Notes: generated by a model not told the origin, from the sequence alone. A stretch of DNA of 64,000 bases from an uncultured Bacteroidales bacterium (GCA_900317055.1 ONFF01000013.1:17634-81633), one strand, 5' to 3'; positions 51,464 to 61,572 are shown, counted from the first letter of the stretch. Numbers and translations: made by a program.

Positions 51464-51495
51464 ATCCCATACGCCCTCCACCGTATGGGATTTTT
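51464..51495 (+). terminator. Terminator of the replication operon
   Basis: The perfect 10-base stem ATCCCATACG / CGTATGGGAT with an 8-base loop is followed by TTTT. It isolates the primase operon from the defence operon. The gap from 51169 to 51801 holds no gene other than a possible short leader ORF. Confidence 0.85.
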
Positions 51496-51526
51496 GTAAA
51501 CTTTATTCTTCAATCTTTATTTTTCC

Positions 51527-51534
51527 TATCTTTG
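51527..51534 (+). promoter_or_regulatory. -7 box of the defence operon
   Basis: TATCTTTG followed by CACCC. The transcript would have an unusually long leader of about 260 bases before the ATG at 51802. Confidence 0.65.
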
Positions 51535-51620
51535 CACCCATCAACCCCAAAAGAAAAGAAGACTAAGAGATACAAGTAACTAAGTAACATAGAATTATAA
51601 AAGCGTTTTTGCTTTTCAAG

Positions 51621-51734
51621 GTGTACGGAAATCTCGACAATTTCTATACTATCACGCGAGAAGGCAGAAATGCTCACGGAACATCCGTGGGCTTTCTTGT
51701 TTGTGATAGTAGGTAGTCGAGAACCTCCGTACAC
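51621..51734 (+). ncRNA. Structured leader RNA of the defence operon (candidate)
   Basis: Five nested stems can be traced: GTGTACGGA (51621) with TCCGTACAC (51726), TCTCGAC with GTCGAGA, ACTATCAC (51648) with GTGATAGT (51703), AGAAGGC with GCTTTCT (one G-U), and a tip CTCACGGA-ACA-TCCGTGGG. They form one long 114-base hairpin with bulges. It overlaps a 32-codon ORF (51670-51768, MLTEHPWAFLFVIVG...). It could be a cis-regulatory leader, an attenuator, or an independent small RNA of the 6S-like long-hairpin kind. No known family was identified. Confidence 0.6.
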
Positions 51735-51801
51735 GACAGAAGTTCACGGATTCTTTTTTGTGATGTAACGGAAAGGCGAAACGCCAAAACCGAGATACAT
51801 C

Positions 51802-54800
51802 ATGAGCCATTTCGAGAACGTTATCAACCGCTACCGCAATCAATCGCACTCCGAAGCCGACAAAGGCAAACGATTTGAACGCCTCATGCAGGCTATGCTC
51901 CGCACCATTCCGCCCTATTGCAACGAGTTGCAACAGGTGTGGTTGTGGAGTGAGTTTCCCTTTCGCCAAAGCATTTCGCTGCACGACACTGGCATCGACC
52001 TCGTTGCGCAAACCAATGATAACCATTATTGGGCAATCCAATGCAAATGTTATCGCGCCCATGCCAAGATTGACAAAGAAGCGGTGGATACATTCCTTGC
52101 CACCTCTTCACGCTCATTTAAAGACGATGATGGCAACCTCCATTACTTCAGTTTCCGATTGTGGATAGATACCACTGATGGCGGCTTCACTTCACATGCT
52201 GCCGAAAGTTTCAGTGGTCAGGCTATTCCAGCAAGTGTGCTTCATCTTGCCGAATTGGCAGAGATGCCTGTCGATTGGGAAGAACTTGACAAAGGCATCA
52301 GCGGCACAAAAGCCATTACCAAGCACAAGCATCTGCTCGACCATCAAAAAGACGCGCTCGATGAGGCTTTGCGGTATTATCAGGAACACGACCGTGGAAA
52401 ACTCATTATGGCTTGTGGCACTGGAAAGACGTTCACCTCACTTCGTATCGCCGAGGCATTGACCAACAATGGCAAAGTGTTGTTCCTCGTCCCCAGTATC
52501 GCCCTGCTTGGACAAACGCTTCGGGAATGGAGCTTCGATGCGCAACAGCCCATTCGCCCGATGTGTATCTGCTCCGATAGCGAAGTAAGCAGTACCCACA
52601 CCAAGGATGACGACACCAATATCACCACTGTAGAGGAACTTGCATTCCCAGCCTCAACCAGCGTGGAACAAATCAAGCAACAGCTTTATGCCTTGCAGCA
52701 TGATAAACGCAAAGGAATGTTGGTGGTATTCTCCACTTACCAGAGCATTGAGCGTATCGCTACCGCTCAAAAAGCCATCGGTGAAGAACTGACTTTCGAC
52801 CTCATAATTTGCGATGAGGCTCACCGCACCACAGGGATAACATTGAAAGGCAACGACGAAAGTGCTTTTGTCCGAGTACACGACAACAATTTCATCCATG
52901 CCCGCAAACGCATGTATATGACCGCTACGCCGCGACTCTATAAAGAGGCTGACCAGAAACGGGCTCGTGAAAACGAAGCCTACCTTTGCTCGATGGATGA
53001 TGCCGAACTTTATGGTGAAGAATTCTATCGCTTAGGTTTCGGTAAGGCAGTGGACAAGAACCTTCTCAGCGATTACAAGGTACTTATCCTTAACGTGGAG
53101 CCTGGCGATGTGACCACCGAAGTGCAAGCCGCACTTTCTGGTCTTGACAACGACACCCGTAAGGAAGTTGACACCGATGATATGGCAAAACTCATTGGCT
53201 GCATCAACGCACTCAGCAAGCGCAGTCGTTACGACAACCAACTATTGCGTGAGATTGACCCGCAACCCATGCATCGCGCCGTTGCTTTCTGCCAAAATAT
53301 CAAAGTCTCCAAGGCTATCACAAATGCCTTTAATGCCTGTGCTGAATCCTATTATGCCAGTCTCAATGACAAAGAACGTGAGGGATTAGTTCGTGTGGAA
53401 GCCCGTCATGTGGACGGCAGTATGGGTGCTGCTCGTCGTGAAGAGCATTTGGGTTGGCTGAAACGCACACGAACCGACGGTTTTAATTGCCACCTGTTGA
53501 GCAATGTCCGTTGCTTGAGCGAAGGTGTTGACGTTCCCTCGTTGGATGCCGTCATCTTCCTTGCAGCCAAAAACTCGCAGGTTGACGTGGTGCAGAGCGT
53601 GGGGCGTGTCATGCGGCGTGCCGAAGGCAAGAAATATGGCTACATCATCATCCCCATCGTGGTGCCAAGCGATGTTGACCCCGAAAAGGCATTGGACGAC
53701 AACAAGACCTACGCTGTGGTGTGGGACATCCTCAATGCCCTTCGTGCCCATGACGACCGTTTCAATGCTATGGTCAACAAAATTGAACTCAACAAGAAAC
53801 GTCCTGATTCGGTACAGCTTATCCGACCAGGAAGCCAACTGATAGGCTACGGCAGTGGCAACGAGGAGGAAAGTGGGAATAACAGTTGGATGGCAGCCGA
53901 ATCGCAAGCCGAATATCAAACCCAATTGGAACTTCGTTTTGAGCAACTGCAAAATGTCATTTTTGCCCGTATGGTGCAAAAGGTAGGCAGCAAACGCTAT
54001 TGGGAACAGTGGGCAAGCGATGTCGCCAAGATTGCCGAGAAACACATTGCCCAAATCAATCGCTTGATTGCCGAAGACCCCAAGGCACGGCGTGAGTTTG
54101 ACCGTTTCTTGAAAGGTCTACACAAAGACATCAATCCCTCAGTCAGCGAACCGCAGGCGGTGGAGATGCTGGCGCAACATATCATCACCCAGCCTGTCTT
54201 TGAAGCGCTGTTTGACAGCTATGCATTCACCGCCAACAATCCTGTCAGTAAGGCGATGAGCAAGATTGTGGCCTTGTTGAACGATAAGATTGACGAAGCC
54301 GACCGAAAAAGCTTGGAAAAGTTCTACGACAGTGTCCGTCAACGTGCCGAGAAACTGGATAATGCCGAAGCCAAACAGAAGGTTGTGGTAGAACTATACG
54401 ACAAGTTCTTCACCACTGCCTTCCCGAAAGTGAAAGAGCAATTAGGCATCGTCTATACCCCTGTTGAGGTGGTGGATTTTATCATCCACAGTGTGGAGCA
54501 TGTGCTCAATGAGCATTTCGGTCGCTCATTGAATGACCGAAATGTAAAGATTATCGACCCCTTTACTGGCACAGGTACTTTTATCACTCGTTTGTTGCAA
54601 AGTGGCATCATCAAGGACATCGAGTACAAATACAAAAATGAGATTTTTGCCAACGAAATAGTGTTATTGGCTTACTACATTGCCAGTGTCAATATCGAAA
54701 ACGTCTATCATGACCTGTTGCATCAAACTGACACCTACACCGCCTTCCCAGGTATCTGTCTTACTGACACCTTCGAATTAGGAGAAAAGATGTATGCTCG

Positions 54801-56712
54801 TGAACGTGAAAAAAAATACGGCAAACAAATAGATGCGGATGTTTTGGAAACCCCATTTGTGGAGAATAGCAAACGAGTGCAACGTCAACTTGATAGCCCG
54901 ATTACTGTGATTATTGGAAACCCTCCATACTCTGCAGGACAAAAGAGTGCCAATGACAATGCTCAAAATCAGCACTATCCATTGCTGGAAGCACAATTGG
55001 AAAAAACCTACGTTCAAGGAAGTACAGCAACGCTAAAAAACTCGGTGTACGACTCATATATCAAAGCTTTCCGATATGCCACTGACCGACTTGGAAAAGA
55101 AGGAATTGTGGCTTTTGTCAGCAATGGTGCATGGCTTGATAATAATGCTTTTGATGGTTTCCGTAAAAGCATTGAACAGGACTTTGCAGAAATATACGTT
55201 TTCAACTTGCGAGGCAATCAACGTACAAGTGGAGAATTATCACGAAGAGAGGGTGGTAAGATATTTGGCAGTGGAAGCCGTACTCCTGTGAGTATCACCC
55301 TTTTGGTGAAGAAACCACATGAAAGTAAAGCCGTTATCCACTACCATGACATCGGTGACTATCTAAGCCGCGAGCAAAAGCTCGATATCATTCGCAAGAC
55401 GCACTCTATTTCAGCCTTGCAAATGGACACTTTACACCCTAACGCTCATGGAGATTGGGTTAACCTGCGTAATGACAACTTTTCGTCGTACTTACCAATA
55501 GAGCCAGATAAAAGATACAATGAAAAATCTCGTTCGTTGTTTGTAACAAATGCAGTTGGAGTCGCAACCAGTCGTGATTCATGGGTGTATAACTTCAGTC
55601 GTACATCACTTATTGATAACGTGAGTCGAATGCTGACAACTTACAATCAGCAACGAGAATTGCTTCATGCTGGTGAAATAACCGAGCTGACCAAAGATGA
55701 AACAATAATAAGCTGGAGTGTTAACCTAAAAAAGAATGCTGAAAGTAACAGACTAATCAGTGTGGGTTCTTCATGCATTATTTCTGCCTTTTATCGCCCA
55801 TTTACAAAACAACAGCTTGCCTATGACCGCGACATCATAGAACGTCCTGGCCAATGGGTACAGTTTTTCCCGTCTGAAAACTACGATAACACAATAATCT
55901 GTATTTCATGTATAGGTACGTCAAAGGAACTAACCTGCCTTATTTCTAATCAATATACAGATAATCACTTTGCTGGTGACACACAATGTTTCCCCCGATA
56001 CTGGTTTGAAAAGCGCACTAGTACTCAAGGCGATTTGTTTGATGAGGGACAAGATGAATATATCCGTCATGATGCCGTTACCGATTTTATCTTGAAGCGG
56101 GCGAAAGAGCAGTATGGCGGCAAGGTTACCAAAGAAGACATCTTCTATTATGTGTACGGCTTCCTGCATTGCCCTAACTACCGTGAAACTTTCGCCAACG
56201 ACTTGAAGAAGATGCTACCCCGTCTGCCTTTGGTGGAGAAAGCGGAAGATTTCTGGGCTTTCAGTCAAGCAGGAAGAGAACTAGCAGATTTACACCTTAA
56301 CTATGAGCAAGTGGCGGCATCGAAAGAAGTGGTGATAGACACGCATAGCATGTTGCCTGGAATGGAAGCCGAAAGCGAAGAGCAGCTATACCGTGTCACG
56401 CAGATGAAATTCGGTAAGAACGGCAAAGACAAAGACAAAAGCGTTATCGAATACAACCCATTTATCACGTTAAGGAATATCCCTTTGCGAGCTTACGACT
56501 ACATTGTCAACGGCAAGAGTGCCATAGAATGGGTCATGGAACGTTATTGTGACAAGGTGGACTCCAAAAGCGGCATCCGCAATGATGCCAACCAATGGGG
56601 CATCGAACATGGCAATCCTCGCTATCCGCTCGACTTGCTACAAAGTATAATTACCCTAAGCATCAAAACGCTGGAGATTGTGGATAATTTGCCGAAAGTA
56701 ACATTTGAATAA
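51802..56712 (+). CDS. Type ISP restriction-modification enzyme (LlaBIII/LlaGI-like)
   Basis: The product has 1636 residues, a single-chain enzyme. In order: Mrr-like PD-(D/E)XK nuclease with D66 and Q80-x-K82 (GIDLVAQ, IQCKCY); SF2 helicase with Walker A ACGTGKT (K209), DEAH at 338-341, MTATPR and the late motif SVGRVMRRAEGKK; N6-adenine methylase with DPFTGTGTF (D919) and NPPY (1040-1043); C-terminal target-recognition region to the end. Known relatives (about 1580 residues) translocate along DNA and cut where two converge. It should modify the host and restrict invading DNA. It lies 11 bases upstream of zorA on the same transcript. Confidence 0.93.
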   Translation: MSHFENVINRYRNQSHSEADKGKRFERLMQAMLRTIPPYCNELQQVWLWSEFPFRQSISLHDTGIDLVAQTNDNHYWAIQCKCYRAHAKIDKEAVDTFLATSSRSFKDDDGNLHYFSFRLWIDTTDGGFTSHAAESFSGQAIPASVLHLAELAEMPVDWEELDKGISGTKAITKHKHLLDHQKDALDEALRYYQEHDRGKLIMACGTGKTFTSLRIAEALTNNGKVLFLVPSIALLGQTLREWSFDAQQPIRPMCICSDSEVSSTHTKDDDTNITTVEELAFPASTSVEQIKQQLYALQHDKRKGMLVVFSTYQSIERIATAQKAIGEELTFDLIICDEAHRTTGITLKGNDESAFVRVHDNNFIHARKRMYMTATPRLYKEADQKRARENEAYLCSMDDAELYGEEFYRLGFGKAVDKNLLSDYKVLILNVEPGDVTTEVQAALSGLDNDTRKEVDTDDMAKLIGCINALSKRSRYDNQLLREIDPQPMHRAVAFCQNIKVSKAITNAFNACAESYYASLNDKEREGLVRVEARHVDGSMGAARREEHLGWLKRTRTDGFNCHLLSNVRCLSEGVDVPSLDAVIFLAAKNSQVDVVQSVGRVMRRAEGKKYGYIIIPIVVPSDVDPEKALDDNKTYAVVWDILNALRAHDDRFNAMVNKIELNKKRPDSVQLIRPGSQLIGYGSGNEEESGNNSWMAAESQAEYQTQLELRFEQLQNVIFARMVQKVGSKRYWEQWASDVAKIAEKHIAQINRLIAEDPKARREFDRFLKGLHKDINPSVSEPQAVEMLAQHIITQPVFEALFDSYAFTANNPVSKAMSKIVALLNDKIDEADRKSLEKFYDSVRQRAEKLDNAEAKQKVVVELYDKFFTTAFPKVKEQLGIVYTPVEVVDFIIHSVEHVLNEHFGRSLNDRNVKIIDPFTGTGTFITRLLQSGIIKDIEYKYKNEIFANEIVLLAYYIASVNIENVYHDLLHQTDTYTAFPGICLTDTFELGEKMYAREREKKYGKQIDADVLETPFVENSKRVQRQLDSPITVIIGNPPYSAGQKSANDNAQNQHYPLLEAQLEKTYVQGSTATLKNSVYDSYIKAFRYATDRLGKEGIVAFVSNGAWLDNNAFDGFRKSIEQDFAEIYVFNLRGNQRTSGELSRREGGKIFGSGSRTPVSITLLVKKPHESKAVIHYHDIGDYLSREQKLDIIRKTHSISALQMDTLHPNAHGDWVNLRNDNFSSYLPIEPDKRYNEKSRSLFVTNAVGVATSRDSWVYNFSRTSLIDNVSRMLTTYNQQRELLHAGEITELTKDETIISWSVNLKKNAESNRLISVGSSCIISAFYRPFTKQQLAYDRDIIERPGQWVQFFPSENYDNTIICISCIGTSKELTCLISNQYTDNHFAGDTQCFPRYWFEKRTSTQGDLFDEGQDEYIRHDAVTDFILKRAKEQYGGKVTKEDIFYYVYGFLHCPNYRETFANDLKKMLPRLPLVEKAEDFWAFSQAGRELADLHLNYEQVAASKEVVIDTHSMLPGMEAESEEQLYRVTQMKFGKNGKDKDKSVIEYNPFITLRNIPLRAYDYIVNGKSAIEWVMERYCDKVDSKSGIRNDANQWGIEHGNPRYPLDLLQSIITLSIKTLEIVDNLPKVTFE

Positions 56713-56723
56713 AACTAAAAGTC

Positions 56724-58481
56724 ATGAACATACCTTCTTTATTCCACGGAACACTTGGCACTATCACACTGGTTGTGATACTATTTATCGTGTGTCTGTT
56801 TGTGTATGCACTAATTCGGGTTTGGGCAAAGACAAGAAGAATCACCAAAGATTGCGACTCCTTGACATTTCCTGCTTCACAAGCAGACTTATCCAAGACA
56901 AAGATAGGTAGGATGCTGCTTGAAAATGACTTGGGTCAAACTTCTGATTACATTGAAGATGCTTTTAGCACCCAAGGAGTTGCTGCTGGGTATAAGCTGA
57001 ATTTGCGCCTGATGCAAGCTGTACCGAGCATCCTTACCAGCCTTGGTATCTTGGGAACTTTTATTGGTCTCTCTGTTTCTGTTTTGATGTTCAACACGGC
57101 ATCCTCGGAAAGTATCCGTACCAGTATCGAAACACTGTTGGCAGGCATGGGAACAGCATTCTTTACTTCTGTTTTTGGTATGATTTTCTCGGTTGTTTTC
57201 CTGCTGATTGAAAGGATGCTTAATAACAAGATTTGCAATTCCGTTGATTCGCTTTGTGCCCGTATTAACAGGCAATATCATCGTCCGTCAGGAGCCTTGC
57301 TGGATGCGGGATTGGAGAAGATTTCCAATAAGATAGACGGTCTCCAACTCACTTTTGGTAATGACCTTGATAAGATTTTTGATGAGAAGGTAACACCTAT
57401 TATGTCGGAGATTTCACATAAACTGGAAAACCCTGCTCAAACTGTTGCTGATGGCTTGCTTAGTGAGTTTAAGAAACTGAGCGATAGCTTTGCCGACCGC
57501 CTAACGGAAAAGGTCAACGGCAAAATGAATGAACTATTGGAACAGTTCATTTTAGCCACCGATGAAATGAAAGGCGTTCCTGCTGCCATCAATACGGCGA
57601 CGGAGAATCTAATCAAGTCTGGTGAATTGTCCATCGACGCTCAGAAGGAATTCACAAAAGAAGCCCAAACCTACTTCGAGAAGTACACTGAAGGGTTGAC
57701 TAGTGCCGTCAATTCTGCAACGGAAAATCTTATTAAGTCGGGAGAGATGACCATCAATGCCCAAAAAGAATTCACTAAAGAGACCCAGAGCCGATTCGAA
57801 AAGTACACTGAAGATTTGACCAATGCAGTCAAAGGACAGCTTTCTGAAATCCAGCAACAGATAGAAAATGCTTCTGGTGCCATGAATGGGATTCCTGATG
57901 AAATCTCGAAATCGGTTGAGGCACAGAAGACCGTCTCCGAAGAGTTCTCTCAACAGATCGCCAAACTTGGTAGCATTGAGGAAATCTATTCCGCCGCTAT
58001 TGAAAAGATTACCGCTGCCAATCGGGATTTGGCTGATGCTAAGTCCAACATTGGCACTCTCACAGCCAAGATTTCTGATGTGGCTGAATCCATAGAAAAC
58101 GCATCCAATGGAATGGTGGATAGCACTGAAAAAATGCTTGCCGACTTTGAGAGAATAAATAACCTCAATCAAGTCGTTGCGACCCAAGTTAAAGGGTATT
58201 CCGACCGTATCAGTGGCATAGAGGACGGTTTGAAAGGTGTCTTTGCCGAGATAGAGAAAGGACTCAACAGGTATGCTACAACCTCCTCGAAGAATATGCA
58301 GGGCTTGCTTGACACGTTCACTACAGCCGTTACCAAAGCATCCCAAGAAATATCCAACTCCACATCGCCGTTACACGAAGTGGTCAGTGGTATCTATAAT
58401 GCTCTTGCGAAAACAGAGCGCAGCGTCAAAGCTTTGCTTGACCGTGTAGAGAAGTTGCCACAACAGAAAGCAAATCAATAA
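56724..58481 (+). CDS. zorA: ZorA-like MotA/ExbB-type motor subunit
   Basis: The product has 585 residues. One N-terminal helix (12-32) and two further helices (about 100-122 and 143-164) carry the MotA/TolQ/ExbB motifs PSILTSLGILGTFIGL and GMGTAFFTSVFGMIFS. A 400-residue coiled-coil cytoplasmic tail follows, as in ZorA of Zorya systems, where the tail transmits membrane signals. Residues about 288-327 and 328-367 are a tandem duplication (xATENLIKSGE...AQKEFTKE...FEKYTE). With ZorB it should form a proton-driven complex. The gene next downstream starts after 3 bases. Confidence 0.87.
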   Translation: MNIPSLFHGTLGTITLVVILFIVCLFVYALIRVWAKTRRITKDCDSLTFPASQADLSKTKIGRMLLENDLGQTSDYIEDAFSTQGVAAGYKLNLRLMQAVPSILTSLGILGTFIGLSVSVLMFNTASSESIRTSIETLLAGMGTAFFTSVFGMIFSVVFLLIERMLNNKICNSVDSLCARINRQYHRPSGALLDAGLEKISNKIDGLQLTFGNDLDKIFDEKVTPIMSEISHKLENPAQTVADGLLSEFKKLSDSFADRLTEKVNGKMNELLEQFILATDEMKGVPAAINTATENLIKSGELSIDAQKEFTKEAQTYFEKYTEGLTSAVNSATENLIKSGEMTINAQKEFTKETQSRFEKYTEDLTNAVKGQLSEIQQQIENASGAMNGIPDEISKSVEAQKTVSEEFSQQIAKLGSIEEIYSAAIEKITAANRDLADAKSNIGTLTAKISDVAESIENASNGMVDSTEKMLADFERINNLNQVVATQVKGYSDRISGIEDGLKGVFAEIEKGLNRYATTSSKNMQGLLDTFTTAVTKASQEISNSTSPLHEVVSGIYNALAKTERSVKALLDRVEKLPQQKANQ

Positions 58482-58484
58482 AAG

Positions 58485-59201
58485 ATGAAACGCTCCAAAG
58501 ACATAGAAAGTCCCGAAAACCCCTTCTCGCTCTCGATTGGTGACTTGATGGCGGGGGTGCTTTTCATCTTCGTGCTCTTGTTGGCATCCACAATGTTGGA
58601 TATTCAGCAGAAAGCTGAAGCGGATGCGGAAATAGCAAATCAGTATAACGACATCAAGGCAGAGTTGTTCTTGGATATTGCAAAGGAGTTCCGTGACGAC
58701 TTGGCCAGTTGGAATGCCGTGGTGGATTCAACTGATTTGGCTGTCCGTTTCCTGACAAATGAATCCCTTGATGCTAAAGTGTCTTATTTTTCCAAAGGAA
58801 GCTCAATACCAAATGATAGTTACAAGGCTATCTTGAGCGATTTCTTCCCCAGATTCATGACCATCATCTCTGACCCTCGCTATCGTGATGCTATCGAAGA
58901 AATCCGTATTGAAGGCCATACCGATTCTGACGGAGGATATATGTACAACATCAATCTTTCCCAAAGTCGCGCCAGAGAAGTATTGAACTATTGCTTGAAA
59001 GTCTCTGAGACGATGGAAAACAGTGATGACATAATGAACTGGGCATTGTATAAGATTACCGCCAATGGTCTTTCGTATAGCCATCCTATACTTAATGCTG
59101 ATGGTTCTGAAAACAAAGACCTGTCTCGTCGTGTCGAGTTCAAAATCAGAACCAACGCAGAACAACAACTTGAAGAAATTGCCAAAATCCGCTTGAAATG
59201 A
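58485..59201 (+). CDS. zorB: ZorB-like MotB/OmpA-domain subunit
   Basis: The product has 238 residues. One transmembrane helix (about 18-40) begins with the key acidic residue D20 (LSIGDLMAGVLFIF), the likely proton-binding aspartate. A short linker precedes an OmpA-like peptidoglycan-binding domain (IRIEGHTDSDGGYMYNINLS, QSRAREVLNY, LSRRVEFKIRT). It would anchor the ZorA-B complex to the cell wall. The stop overlaps the zorC start by 4 bases. Confidence 0.88.
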   Translation: MKRSKDIESPENPFSLSIGDLMAGVLFIFVLLLASTMLDIQQKAEADAEIANQYNDIKAELFLDIAKEFRDDLASWNAVVDSTDLAVRFLTNESLDAKVSYFSKGSSIPNDSYKAILSDFFPRFMTIISDPRYRDAIEEIRIEGHTDSDGGYMYNINLSQSRAREVLNYCLKVSETMENSDDIMNWALYKITANGLSYSHPILNADGSENKDLSRRVEFKIRTNAEQQLEEIAKIRLK

Positions 59202-60559
59202 TGGACCGCTCTGACCTTAAAAAACTGTTAGGCTTTGGATATAACGAAGACAGGGTATTTGGTTTCGTTAACGCTGGATTCAACGAAGAGAAGTTCAATG
59301 AAAACTTGGACATTCTAAAAGGAATTGGCGACAGGATGTTGGAGGTTAGGGATGCTCTTAGTGACGATGAAATCAAGAAACTAATCAACCATCTGCATAA
59401 GCTATGGAAAGAAGGTGAAGAGCCTGAATCCATTGACCTGACTTTGCTTGAAGCCCGCAGCCTTGGCTACGGGCTAACAGAAAAAACCGAGATAGATTTC
59501 GTGTATTTCTTGATTAAGACAGAGGAGAAAGATGGTAATTGGACTCCTTCTTGTTTGAAAGGATTCCTTCACAGTTTGCTTCGCCATTGGTATGAGTTTT
59601 CGCCAGATGTTCGTGAGGCAATAAAACAACTCGTTCTTAGGCATTCCGACAAAGACGCAAAAGAAATTGCCGTCATTGCTCCGTTTATCGATAACGATGG
59701 CCCCGCAAAACTGGGCGCTTACCTTCGCAAGACAAAACAATCTTGGCAATGGGCACCCCCAATAGTCCTAATGCCAACTACGCGTATTAACTATCCTTAT
59801 TTCAGCGATACTATTCAAACCTACTTTAACGATGTCCCGCAAGGGGAATACGACGAATTGATTTCCGCCCTAAATCTCCACAATCAGATGAGAACGGACA
59901 AGATATTATTGCCTAAACTCATTCTGGAAGCTGAGGATTTCGACAAAAACTTGCTTGATGTCGCTATGAAGAGAATAGGAGACCCTTTCGATGAGACCAA
60001 GTGGGCTCCTTTTGATGATGCAAGCGAAGAACAAAAGAAAAACCTGCAACAGGCGAGAAAGATTCTTCTTAATTGGGTGATGCAAGAGGTCATCCGCCTA
60101 TTCTTTGAAGTTTTGTGTCAGGATAAAGACCGAAAGAATTTTTGGTCGAAGCAAGCCCACAAATTGTCCAATTTCAGGGTGTATGGTTCTATCTTTTCAA
60201 GACAACAGGTTCTCAAGTACCTTCCTGCACAAACAGTCAATAGGCATTTCAGAACAGTCGATTCCAATGTTGACAACTGCGCCTTGGCAATGTTTATGGG
60301 TGATTATGTCGTGGTTGAATTCACTCAAACTGGTGCTTTATACGCATACAAGGTTGGGAGCAGTTATTATCGGGAGGCGTTCCAGTCTATCGGTAGTCTT
60401 AGCAAGATTGACGACCTAAAGGTAACCAGAATGCCGATGCTATACGATCTTGACTATATGCGTTTCGCACCAGAAGGAAGGATGACTCATCAAGGATTAT
60501 ATTGGCAGTGGCGAATGGAGAAATGGATTGATAGGCAAATTAAAATAAAAAATGAGTAA
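59198..60559 (+). CDS. zorC: ZorC-like EH_Signature protein
   Basis: The product has 453 residues, soluble and helical, with the C-terminal EH_Signature region of ZorC (FRVYGSIFSRQQVLKYLPAQ, DNCALAMFMGDYVVVEFTQT, GALYAYKVGSSYYREAF). In type I Zorya, ZorC works with the nuclease-helicase ZorD downstream of the ZorAB motor. Two adjacent ATG codons (59198 and 59201) are possible starts. No ZorD follows; the nearest helicase-nuclease is the type ISP enzyme at the head of the same operon. Confidence 0.82.
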   Translation: MMDRSDLKKLLGFGYNEDRVFGFVNAGFNEEKFNENLDILKGIGDRMLEVRDALSDDEIKKLINHLHKLWKEGEEPESIDLTLLEARSLGYGLTEKTEIDFVYFLIKTEEKDGNWTPSCLKGFLHSLLRHWYEFSPDVREAIKQLVLRHSDKDAKEIAVIAPFIDNDGPAKLGAYLRKTKQSWQWAPPIVLMPTTRINYPYFSDTIQTYFNDVPQGEYDELISALNLHNQMRTDKILLPKLILEAEDFDKNLLDVAMKRIGDPFDETKWAPFDDASEEQKKNLQQARKILLNWVMQEVIRLFFEVLCQDKDRKNFWSKQAHKLSNFRVYGSIFSRQQVLKYLPAQTVNRHFRTVDSNVDNCALAMFMGDYVVVEFTQTGALYAYKVGSSYYREAFQSIGSLSKIDDLKVTRMPMLYDLDYMRFAPEGRMTHQGLYWQWRMEKWIDRQIKIKNE

Positions 60560-60609
60560 AGTGGCATACACCCATAACAAACAAGAACTAATCCTATTTT
60601 AATACAACC

Positions 60610-61275
60610 ATGAACGAAAGCACAAACATACAGCATTTGAATGAAGCCGAGCAATCCGATAGGGCAGCTATTGTTGAGGACGTTAAAAAGCTGATGGAAG
60701 CAAGAGAAAGCGGTCAGACCAACGCCCAATTGAAATGTGAAGTAATGAGATTGCACAAGATTATTGTTGATGGTAATTTGCAAGATATTGTTATTGAGGA
60801 ATGTGGGAAGGAAAGCTTAAGGAAACTATTTACGATGGCTCGAAGCTTAAGAAGATTGGCAAAGAAAAAATGGGATAAGCAATGGCTTTCGGAAAAGAAT
60901 GATACACCAGAAAATAGACTTGATAATGCCCTTCGAGATAAATGGTTACAATGGTTTAAGGGAATGTATGGTCCAAATGGTACAACCAATATGGACAGAC
61001 GATTATATAATGCAATACGAAAGTCGGCATTCTATTTGAATTTTGTGGAGCTTCAGAACGAATGTGGTACTGATGCTCGGTTTTTCCAAACAGGACTTGA
61101 ACGTTGTCAAAAGATTGCAACAAACTTGAAAATCTATAAAATCTCAAATACCTCAAATAAAAAACCTAAACCCAAAAAGAAGAGGAATAATACACAAACC
61201 GAGAATACCATTACGGGATCTCCTCATATTACTCGAAAAGATTGGGGCAGTGCGTATAGACCTGCAAGAGGATAA
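60610..61275 (+). CDS. Unknown basic protein downstream of zorC
   Basis: The product has 221 residues with no recognised domain. Residues 1-60 are helical and acidic, 70-160 are rich in Lys/Arg/Trp (SLRKLFTMARSLRRLAKKKW, WLQWFKGMYGPNG), and the tail is strongly basic (NKKPKPKKKRNN), suggesting nucleic-acid or membrane-surface binding. It is 50 bases after zorC on the same strand with no terminator between, so it may be part of the defence operon. Confidence 0.65.
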   Translation: MNESTNIQHLNEAEQSDRAAIVEDVKKLMEARESGQTNAQLKCEVMRLHKIIVDGNLQDIVIEECGKESLRKLFTMARSLRRLAKKKWDKQWLSEKNDTPENRLDNALRDKWLQWFKGMYGPNGTTNMDRRLYNAIRKSAFYLNFVELQNECGTDARFFQTGLERCQKIATNLKIYKISNTSNKKPKPKKKRNNTQTENTITGSPHITRKDWGSAYRPARG

Positions 61276-61316
61276 TTGAAATGAACAGAATTAAATAATC
61301 ATCAAAACTCATAATC

Positions 61317-61541
61317 ATGAACGCACAGGGAAGAAAAGAGATTGCGAAGTACATCGCATCACTCGAAGAAATCAAAGACAAACTCGATTCCATGATGGAT
61401 GAAGAGCAAGACAAGTTCGATAACATGCCTGAAGGTTTGCAAGAAAGCGAACGTGGCGAAGCCATGCAGGAAGCCATCGAGCAACTGGAAACGGCTTGCG
61501 ACAATCTGGATGAAGCAATCAGCGCGCTACAGGAAATCTAA
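61317..61541 (+). CDS. Small acidic coiled-coil protein
   Basis: The product has 74 residues with two predicted helices (IAKYIASLEEIKDKLDSMMD and AMQEAIEQLETACDNLDEAI) joined by a short turn, very acidic. Similar short proteins of unknown role are common in mobile elements and phages. It follows the basic 221-residue protein by 41 bases, and opposite charges raise the possibility that they bind each other. Confidence 0.65.
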   Translation: MNAQGRKEIAKYIASLEEIKDKLDSMMDEEQDKFDNMPEGLQESERGEAMQEAIEQLETACDNLDEAISALQEI

Positions 61542-61572
61542 TCTATGGTTTAACAAAAAAACACTGTACATC

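Noticed and set aside
51510-51734. Minus-strand 74-codon ORF in the leader of the defence operon
   Set aside because: It covers the inverted-repeat structure, which trivially gives open frames on both strands, and has no promoter or family resemblance.
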